From contig JAXGMV010000001.1 in NCBI GenBank assembly GCA_040768445.1, forward strand, positions 558,001 to 622,000: a stretch of 64,000 bases of DNA, read 5' to 3'. This stretch comes from JAXGMV01 sp040768445 (GTDB taxonomy: Bacteria; Chloroflexota; Anaerolineae; Anaerolineales; Anaerolineaceae). A program made the position numbers and the translations under genes. Of this stretch, positions 58,101 through 64,000 are shown piece by piece (the first letter of the stretch is position 1; each line of letters begins with the position of its first letter). Under the pieces are notes generated by a model. That model did no database searches, was not told the origin of the DNA, and saw only the letters and a list, made by a program, of their open reading frames with translations.

Positions 58101-60116
58101 TTGAGCACCATACTTAATTTGCTAAAAGACTACCTGCCTTTGCTGATATGGATCATCCTGTTCAGCCTGGGTGGCATTTGGATCATCCAGTCCAGCTTCA
58201 ACCTGCGCAAGAATGAGCAGGCATTGGTCGGAGTAGGATTGGGTATTGTCCTCCAAATTTGGTTGAGTAATATCCTGGCGCAGGTAATCCCCTTCACAAC
58301 CGCCATCATGGCATCCGCTGCATTAATCGCCATTACCGGGTTGGCCTTTTCCATCAAACGCATTACCGGCAAACCGCTGAAGCTGTTCGAAATACCCATT
58401 CAACCCCTGCAGTGGCTGGCGCTGGTAGGGCTGGCATACCTGTTTATCCGCCTTGGGCGCGGGCTGGCGATATTGGACGATTACCAGAACCTGCCCATCA
58501 CCTCCCTGCTTGCCACGGGCGACGTGCCGCCTCACTTTGCACTTGACCCAGACAAAGTATTCAGTTACCACTACTTCAGCATGCTGTTTGCTGCCGAGTT
58601 GATGCGTATCGGTGATATGTTTGTCTGGACGGCGCTCGACATTGCCCGCGGTCTCGGCTTTGCTATTTCACTCATCCTCGGCGCCCTGTTCGTGCAGCGC
58701 GTCACCACCAGTAAGACCGCCGGCATGCTCAGCGTCTTGAACGGCCTGTTTTCAGGCGGAACCCGCTGGTTGTTCCTGCTGCTGCCAACCGGCATCCTGG
58801 CACGCATCTCACAGCACATCAACCTGATCGGTACCGGTGCGCAGAGCGCCGCTGACCTGTCAGCCGCACTGCTTTCCCCCTGGGCGGCAGAGGGTCTCGG
58901 CATGCAGGAAATCCCATTTGCTTTTGTCAACGGTTTCAATGCCACCAGTGCACTTACCTTCCAGGCTGGTGCCGGCGGCGTGCCTGGCATCATCGGCGGC
59001 ATCCTGATGCTCACCCACAACCGCTGGCTGTCGTGGAAGAGCGGCGCCGTCATCAGCGTGCTCATCGGCGCGCTGGCACTTGGCAACGAGGTGGGTTTTG
59101 TGACCCTGCTGGCCGGTTTTGCATTAGTTGCCGGCATCTACCTGCTGCTCAGGCGTAAACGCCCGCCGCAAACACTCTTGCGCTGGTTCCCTGCCCTGCT
59201 GGTGGGCGGTATCATTGCAGTTTTGCAGGGCGGCGTGCTGACCGGCATCGCAGTGAATATCTTTGCCCGTTTCTTCCCCTCGCTGGGTGGTGAGCAGGCT
59301 TATTTCACCTTTAATTTTGCGCTCGCCTGGCCGCCCACACTGCTCTCATCGCATCTCGGTGAGCTGAATTTGCTCAATCCCTACCAGCTGCTGGCCGCGC
59401 TGATCGAGATCGGTCCGATTATTATCGTCTTTCCACTGGTAATAGCCTGGTCTATCAAGGCATTCCGCTACGGCCGCTGGTATGAAGCGGCTTCCATCAT
59501 CATTGCCCTGGCCAGCCTGGTTTTCGTCTTCGTCCATTACTCTGGTATTGCCGGCCCAACCGCCCTGACACGCGTGCAGAACACTATCGTCGGGCTGTGC
59601 AAGGGCTTTGCAGTGCCAGCGTTGTGGCTGTGGGGCCGGCACCGCTCCGACCTGGTGAAGGTGGGCATCGGTGTACTTTTCCTGGTGACCTTCTTTGGCG
59701 GTGTCGTCCTGCTCGGGCTGCAGCTCGTCTCTGCGCCCAAACCGGTGTATTCCAACTTCCTCAATGACCTGGATGCCCAAATGACCCAAAAATACTGGAA
59801 CAAGCTGGAGCCGGATGCCCTGGTGCTCGATCCTTACCCCTACCGTGCGCCAGTGGTGTTTGGGCGCGCCAACATCTCGTCCAACAGCTGGTACGAGCAG
59901 AAGCCGGAGTGGGAAGCGCTGATCAACAACCCTGTCCCATCCGACATCCTTGCCAGCGGTCACCGCTACATGTATATTGATGAAAAATACTGGGACAGTC
60001 TCTCTGCGCAGGGTCAGACATTTTTCAGCGATACCTGCCTGGTGGTAGTCGAAAAAATTGAGCAGGAATTCCCACGTGACTTCCGTATTCTGTACGACCT
60101 TCAGGGGTGCCGGTGA
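58101..60116 (+). CDS. large polytopic membrane protein, GT-C-like
   Basis: 671 residues from a TTG at 58101 (AGGT six bases upstream; the next Met is far inside a helix). About fourteen transmembrane helices, then a soluble tail of about 115 residues with WNKLEPDALVLDPYPYRAP and DTCLVVVEKIE. The outer loop after helix 4 holds LDDYQNLPITSLLATGDVPP and HFALDPDKVFSYHYF, with an acidic pair and His that resemble GT-C active-site loops. No family is recognised with confidence. The general layout parallels the preceding membrane protein, so the two may be distant paralogues in the same pathway. Confidence 0.75.
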   Translation: MSTILNLLKDYLPLLIWIILFSLGGIWIIQSSFNLRKNEQALVGVGLGIVLQIWLSNILAQVIPFTTAIMASAALIAITGLAFSIKRITGKPLKLFEIPIQPLQWLALVGLAYLFIRLGRGLAILDDYQNLPITSLLATGDVPPHFALDPDKVFSYHYFSMLFAAELMRIGDMFVWTALDIARGLGFAISLILGALFVQRVTTSKTAGMLSVLNGLFSGGTRWLFLLLPTGILARISQHINLIGTGAQSAADLSAALLSPWAAEGLGMQEIPFAFVNGFNATSALTFQAGAGGVPGIIGGILMLTHNRWLSWKSGAVISVLIGALALGNEVGFVTLLAGFALVAGIYLLLRRKRPPQTLLRWFPALLVGGIIAVLQGGVLTGIAVNIFARFFPSLGGEQAYFTFNFALAWPPTLLSSHLGELNLLNPYQLLAALIEIGPIIIVFPLVIAWSIKAFRYGRWYEAASIIIALASLVFVFVHYSGIAGPTALTRVQNTIVGLCKGFAVPALWLWGRHRSDLVKVGIGVLFLVTFFGGVVLLGLQLVSAPKPVYSNFLNDLDAQMTQKYWNKLEPDALVLDPYPYRAPVVFGRANISSNSWYEQKPEWEALINNPVPSDILASGHRYMYIDEKYWDSLSAQGQTFFSDTCLVVVEKIEQEFPRDFRILYDLQGCR

Positions 60117-60161
60117 AACAGTCAACCTGCTTATATTGCCGAGTGAATGGAGTCATTGCCC

Positions 60162-60611
60162 ATGACCTGTGAAGACCTGTTTCTCACCCAACTGCGCCAG
60201 CGCGGTTTCAGGTTCACGCCCCAGCGCCGGGCCATCCTGCAGGTGATGCACCTGCTTGACGCACCAGAAACAGCAGAGGGTATCCTCAAACAAGCATCTA
60301 CTGTCACAACAGGCATCAACCGCTCCACCGTTTACCGTACGCTGGAGGTGCTCTCAGATCTGGGGTTTATCTCAGTGATCGAAGCGGCAGACGGTCAAAG
60401 GCAGTACATGCTGCTGGCCGGTGAAGAGCCGCACATTCACCTGGTATGCCAATCCTGCGGTCGGGTGATTGCTGTCAGTTTTAACAGGCATGACAGCCTG
60501 GTTAAACACCTGTGGAACGAGCACCATTTTAAGGTCAACCCCAACACTTTCACTATCTCCGGCATCTGCCGCGACTGCCTTGAACAGCAAAAAGTCGCGA
60601 ATAATCCCTAA
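60162..60611 (+). CDS. Fur-family transcriptional repressor (second copy)
   Basis: 149 residues from the ATG at 60162, with GGAG nine bases upstream; 60147 is an alternative. The winged helix has FRFTPQRRAILQVMHLL and INRSTVYRTLEVLSDLGFI. The metal sites include EPHIHLVCQSCGRV and CRDC near the end, giving the structural Cys4 zinc. The regulatory His/Glu pattern is close to that of Zur/Fur, with no clear peroxide-sensor signature. No Fur-like box is visible just upstream. The first Fur-family gene, at 32.5 kb, is only moderately similar. Its targets are unknown, and its place at the end of the glycan cluster may be incidental. Confidence 0.9.
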   Translation: MTCEDLFLTQLRQRGFRFTPQRRAILQVMHLLDAPETAEGILKQASTVTTGINRSTVYRTLEVLSDLGFISVIEAADGQRQYMLLAGEEPHIHLVCQSCGRVIAVSFNRHDSLVKHLWNEHHFKVNPNTFTISGICRDCLEQQKVANNP

Positions 60612-60718
60612 TAAATCTGCGAACAAGTCAAAAATAATCCATTCTTTCAGCTATCCCTGCTAAAATTTTATGGGATAATTTAGGCAGTTCACCAGTTGGT
60701 GACAGGTCAAAAACCGCA

Positions 60719-62191
60719 GTGTTCCAGTCTTATCTGCTCGCATGGAGTCAAATGGGCCATCTGGTTATTCAAATTATTATCATCTTGCTTGGCATCCTCC
60801 TGCTGCTCAGCGTAGGGTCTTACTATTTCGTCACCGACGCCAACCGTGCCAGGAAAATGGCACTGCGAAGATCACTTTCGCAGAACGAGTTCAAGATCGA
60901 GCAAATCCAACAGGATATTGACTATTTCTATAACAGCCTGGAGCGCATCCACCCCGAGCCTTATGCGACCATCACAAAAACAGATTTCCAGGCGAAGCTC
61001 TTGGAATTACGCAATGCGGCACACACCTTCCTGACCCGGCTTGAATTCTACAAGCGCCTGGCGTCTTTGATCTCCGAAATGAATGACGAGTCCGTCAGGC
61101 TGCTGGTACCCGAAACAGAGCTTGACTATCACTACAGCATTGGTGGTCGTTTCTTCCCATTTGACGTTCGCATCATTGACCGGAAAGGGTATATCGCCCG
61201 CAACTATTCCAACGAAACCCGTATCCGTGAAGGCTTTGAGATTATCTCCATTAACGATGTACCCTTTCATGTGATGCAGCGCCGGCTGGCACAGCTATTC
61301 TCCGGCTCATGCGAGGCGCAAAAATCTCATTACCTCTCAGAACGCTTCAGAGAGATGCTGTACCTGTTTTACGGCATGGCAGAAAAGTACAAGCTGGTAA
61401 TACAGGACACACGCGCCAATAAAACCGTCACCTATGAAGTGGAAGGTAAGCCATTTAAAAAAAACCGGGAATTACCGTATGCCTATCAAGCTTTGGAAGG
61501 TGGTGCAGGCCTTTTGAGTCTGCACGGCATGAGCGGTGATACCAAAAAGTTCCAGAAATTTCTCAAGCGTACCTTCCGAACTATCAGCAAAACCGGCATC
61601 AACCACCTGGTTTTAGACCTGCGTCGCAACCAGGGTGGCGCTTCAACCTGGGGTAACCTGCTGCTGGAGTACCTGACCAATGACATTTACACGCCCATCA
61701 AACACATGGATATCAAATCAAGCCCACAGGTAAAGCAGTATTACCTTGGGCTTTTCCCACCCATGCTGCGCTGGCTGCCACTTGCACGTTTGCATCCAGT
61801 ATTGAAACTGTTGAACGCCGTCCAGGAAGGTGAAAGTGCCGGCTTCACACCAACACCGGTTTACCCGACGGGTAAATCTCCCCAATACAAGGGTAAATTG
61901 ACCGTGCTGACAGGTTCGGGCACAAGCGACAGCGCCAGCCTGCTGGCAGCAGTGATCCACCAGCTGGAACGCGGCCGGCTTATCGGTGAGCCCTGCGGTG
62001 GCATGGCGTCAAGCTATGGTTTGCGGCTCACAGTCCACCTGCCCCACACCGGCCTATCAGTGATTCTGCCGGCAGCAGTGATTGAAGGACCATCAGCCGG
62101 CGAGGTTACCGCGGACATCCATGTCAAGCAGACCGTCACTGATCTGGCTGCACTCAAAGATACCGTGCTGGAGACTGCCTTACGGCAGTGA
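60719..62191 (+). CDS. membrane-anchored S41-family peptidase
   Basis: 490 residues from a GTG at 60719 (an ATG at 60752 is possible). One N-terminal helix (about 15-38) anchors a soluble region. A helical lead (about 50-120) is followed by a PDZ-like part (EGFEIISINDVPFHVMQRRL) and the tail-specific protease core (about 260-480): HLVLDLRRNQGGAST, then LTGSGTSDSASLLAAVIHQL with Ser405 as candidate nucleophile, then LIGEPCGG. The Ctp-type Lys partner is not obvious, so the site may be of the tricorn-like kind. The Fur-family gene precedes it and a GT2 gene follows. Confidence 0.88.
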   Translation: MFQSYLLAWSQMGHLVIQIIIILLGILLLLSVGSYYFVTDANRARKMALRRSLSQNEFKIEQIQQDIDYFYNSLERIHPEPYATITKTDFQAKLLELRNAAHTFLTRLEFYKRLASLISEMNDESVRLLVPETELDYHYSIGGRFFPFDVRIIDRKGYIARNYSNETRIREGFEIISINDVPFHVMQRRLAQLFSGSCEAQKSHYLSERFREMLYLFYGMAEKYKLVIQDTRANKTVTYEVEGKPFKKNRELPYAYQALEGGAGLLSLHGMSGDTKKFQKFLKRTFRTISKTGINHLVLDLRRNQGGASTWGNLLLEYLTNDIYTPIKHMDIKSSPQVKQYYLGLFPPMLRWLPLARLHPVLKLLNAVQEGESAGFTPTPVYPTGKSPQYKGKLTVLTGSGTSDSASLLAAVIHQLERGRLIGEPCGGMASSYGLRLTVHLPHTGLSVILPAAVIEGPSAGEVTADIHVKQTVTDLAALKDTVLETALRQ

Positions 62192-62244
62192 TGCCCGTAA
62201 TTGTCCGGTTGTCACCACTGCCGGCATAACAAAGGACGTAATTA

Positions 62245-63246
62245 ATGACAATAAAACTTGTGATACAGATTCCAGCTCTCAATGAACACCAGACCCTGCC
62301 CGCTACTCTGGCTGATCTACCAGACCATATTGACGGTGTTGATGAAATAATTGTTGTCGTGATTGATGACGGCTCCAGCGATGATACCGGCAAGGTGGCA
62401 TTGGAAAACGGCGCACAGTACGTCATCCGTCATACCCAAAACCGTGGCCTTTCGCGTGCGTTCATGTCAGGTATCAATTTTGCGCTTGAACTGGGTGCTG
62501 ATGTCATTGTCAATACCGATGCCGATAACCAGTATCCTGGGCGTTACATTATCGACCTGGTAACCCCTATACTTGAGGGTAAAGCTGATGTGGTCATCGG
62601 CGACCGCCAGCCGGCCTCCAATACCAATTTTTCGCCGCTCAAACGTCTGCTTGAGGTGCTCGGCAGCAAAGTGATCGCCTGGATGGCGCACGTAGACACA
62701 CCCGACGCTCCCAGTGGCTTCAGAGCTTACTCACGTTTTGCTGCCTCGCGCTTACAGGTGCACAATACCTATTCCTACACTTTGGAAACATTGATACAGG
62801 CTGGTCAGGAGCGTTTTGCGATAGCACATATCCCAATCGAAACCAACCCCACCCCTCGCCAATCCCGTCTGCACAAGGGTATGCTCAACTTCATTATGCG
62901 CCAGGGTACTACCATCATTCGCGCCTATGCGCTCTACCGCCCGCTCAGGACTTTCGGTACACTGGGTATCCCATTCATCCTTGTTGGGCTGTTCTTCATC
63001 TTCCGCTTTATGTTTTTCTATTTCACCAATAACAGCGGCGTCGGTCGTTACGTACAATCTGTCTCTCTTGGTGGTACAGCACTGCTGTTTGGCCTGATAT
63101 TGGAGATTATTGGTTTACTGGGTGAGGCAATTCGCGTCAACCAGCGCATGCTGGAGGATGTACTGATCCGCTTGAAAAACAGCGAGACACCGTATGGCAG
63201 TTACTCACATGACGGCCTGCGCATCTACACGCGCCACGACGATTGA
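62245..63246 (+). CDS. GT2-family glycosyltransferase, polyprenyl-phosphate sugar synthase-like
   Basis: 333 residues. The GT-A domain (about 1-225) has IQIPALNEHQTLPATLADLP, IDDGSSDDT and the metal-binding NTDADNQ (D-x-D), followed by GDRQPASN and the acceptor-loop APSGFRAYSR. Two transmembrane helices (about 232-258 and 270-295) and a basic C-terminal tail follow, the plan of DPM1/GtrB-type enzymes that load a sugar onto a polyprenyl phosphate. AAAGGA lies eight bases before the ATG. Such an enzyme would feed the GT-C-like membrane proteins of the cluster. A conserved DUF998 gene is convergent to it. Confidence 0.92.
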   Translation: MTIKLVIQIPALNEHQTLPATLADLPDHIDGVDEIIVVVIDDGSSDDTGKVALENGAQYVIRHTQNRGLSRAFMSGINFALELGADVIVNTDADNQYPGRYIIDLVTPILEGKADVVIGDRQPASNTNFSPLKRLLEVLGSKVIAWMAHVDTPDAPSGFRAYSRFAASRLQVHNTYSYTLETLIQAGQERFAIAHIPIETNPTPRQSRLHKGMLNFIMRQGTTIIRAYALYRPLRTFGTLGIPFILVGLFFIFRFMFFYFTNNSGVGRYVQSVSLGGTALLFGLILEIIGLLGEAIRVNQRMLEDVLIRLKNSETPYGSYSHDGLRIYTRHDD

Positions 63247-63305
63247 AGCACCCCTATATCCATTATGTAAGATTGATAAGAGAAGCAGCAAATACCCGGT
63301 AGCTG

Positions 63306-63974
63306 TCAGATAAGTAAAGCCAGCGAGGTCGCCAGGAACCACAGCATGGTACTTGCCAGGACTGTCCACTCCAGCACCGCAGCCATCCAAACCTTTGGTC
63401 GCTCCACCACTGTAGAAGTATCCAGCACATCCATATCAGTATCCTGTTTGGCTGCCCTGTGAGGGTATTTGAGAAAGACGGCATACACTAGCGACGCCGC
63501 CACACCAATCCAAATCATGCCCTTCGGAATAATCTCGCTTTCAGCAGGTTGAGCAAATATGCTGATGCTGTACAGGATCATAGTCACCAGGCCGGCACGG
63601 AAGTAAGACACCGCTGCCTTGATGTGCGCCTTGATGTTGTTCATTGGAAAGACGCCCACCAATGCACAAGAGATGGTTGCCCAAGCGCCGGCAACAGCAG
63701 CCGGGATTGCCCAGACGTTATTGAGCACCAACGCCAGCCCGACCAGGTACGGCAGCAGCAGGATACCGGCGAGGATCAGGCCGTAGTTAAACACACCAGC
63801 CGCGCTTGAGATGCCGACCTGCCCCAGCTCAGAGATGAAGTGGTTCAGTGATGAGTATCGTTCGCCATGGGGTCCCCTGTAAACCAGGCTGCTGACGATC
63901 ACCGCAGCCATCACCACCAGGCTGCCGGCCAGCCCAAAATAAGGATAAATTGTCGAAAACAACATTGGCAGCAT
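63306..63974 (-). CDS. DUF998 family membrane protein
   Basis: 222 residues, six to seven transmembrane helices. DUF998 landmarks are YSSLNHFISELGQVGISSAA after helix 1 and GVFPMNNIKAHIKAAVSYF (conserved His). Function is unknown; some family members are linked to lipid or drug phenotypes. The start at 63974 has AAGGGG about ten bases upstream; only 26 bases of the upstream region are in the window, so a longer protein cannot be fully excluded. Confidence 0.85.
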   Translation of the reverse strand: MLPMLFSTIYPYFGLAGSLVVMAAVIVSSLVYRGPHGERYSSLNHFISELGQVGISSAAGVFNYGLILAGILLLPYLVGLALVLNNVWAIPAAVAGAWATISCALVGVFPMNNIKAHIKAAVSYFRAGLVTMILYSISIFAQPAESEIIPKGMIWIGVAASLVYAVFLKYPHRAAKQDTDMDVLDTSTVVERPKVWMAAVLEWTVLASTMLWFLATSLALLI

Positions 63975-64000
63975 TGCTTTTATACCCCTTTCAGGATGTT

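Noticed and set aside
48462..60116. Reading the glycan cluster as a complete Wzx/Wzy capsule locus
   Set aside because: No Wzx, Wzy, Wza or Wzc homologue and no initiating sugar-phosphate transferase is present in the window. The MATE-like protein at 41.6 kb is not linked to the cluster.
1..64000. Search for tRNA, rRNA, CRISPR arrays, transposases and phage genes
   Set aside because: No cloverleaf, rRNA core sequence, spaced repeat array or recombinase motif was found by reading; a tRNAscan-SE and Infernal run would be needed to exclude small RNA genes.

Overview
The window reads as one piece of a bacterial chromosome, most probably from the Chloroflexota (class Anaerolineae or a close relative). 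This assignment is inference. It rests on a cluster of lipoproteins carrying the NBR1-type Ig-like domain, a secreted four-repeat protein of the kind I associate with that class, a T-box leader on pheST, and many good sigma70-type promoters, some apparently leaderless. GC content is moderately high throughout, except in one AT-rich island at about 28.77-30.67 kb. I see no rRNA, tRNA, CRISPR array, insertion sequence or phage.

Layout. 0.5-4.2 kb: oligopeptide-type ABC binding protein and two permeases, with no ATPase genes. 4.3-10.3 kb (minus strand): five lipoproteins, three with NBR1-type Ig domains, and a secreted protein built of four gapless 90-residue repeats. 10.5-20.5 kb: 3-methyladenine glycosylase, long NfeD protease, UPF0316 protein, alpha-glucan phosphorylase, a PP2C phosphatase with a VWA-like/FHA membrane protein, and a short NfeD plus slipin pair. 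20.5-28.6 kb: RimI-type acetyltransferase, a small SWIM zinc-finger protein, a TetR regulator with a GH13 amylase-family enzyme sharing an operator sequence, a GyrI-like protein, a MerR-TipAS regulator with an internal TipAS start, a MazG/B3-4/NUDIX set, and BipA/TypA. 28.8-30.5 kb: AT-rich island with an AbiEi/AbiEii type IV toxin-antitoxin pair. 30.7-36.4 kb: small membrane proteins, a Fur-family regulator with a ZIP transporter, a pentapeptide-repeat protein, and an MFS exporter with its regulator. 36.6-43.0 kb: a GldA/GldFG/DUF4340 gliding-type ABC system and a MATE-like protein. 43.1-47.1 kb: pheT and pheS behind a T-box riboswitch. 47.2-63.2 kb: class V aminotransferase, then a polysaccharide or glycan cluster (four GT4 glycosyltransferases, a WbpB/WbpE/WbpD-like sugar-modifying trio, two large GT-C-like membrane proteins), a second Fur-family regulator, an S41 peptidase and a GT2 enzyme. 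A DUF998 membrane protein closes the window on the minus strand.

How it fits together. Much of the window serves the cell surface: anchored Ig-type lipoproteins, a secreted repeat protein, membrane-quality-control proteins (NfeD/slipin) and a glycan pathway whose sugar-nucleotide trio would supply a 2,3-diacetamido uronic acid to the adjacent glycosyltransferases. Control elements readable from the DNA are unusually rich: a T-box with a Phe specifier, a paired TetR operator, a 19-bp-spacer MerR promoter, a Fur-like box, an AbiE palindrome covering its promoter, and several promoters placed so close to start codons that the mRNAs should be leaderless.
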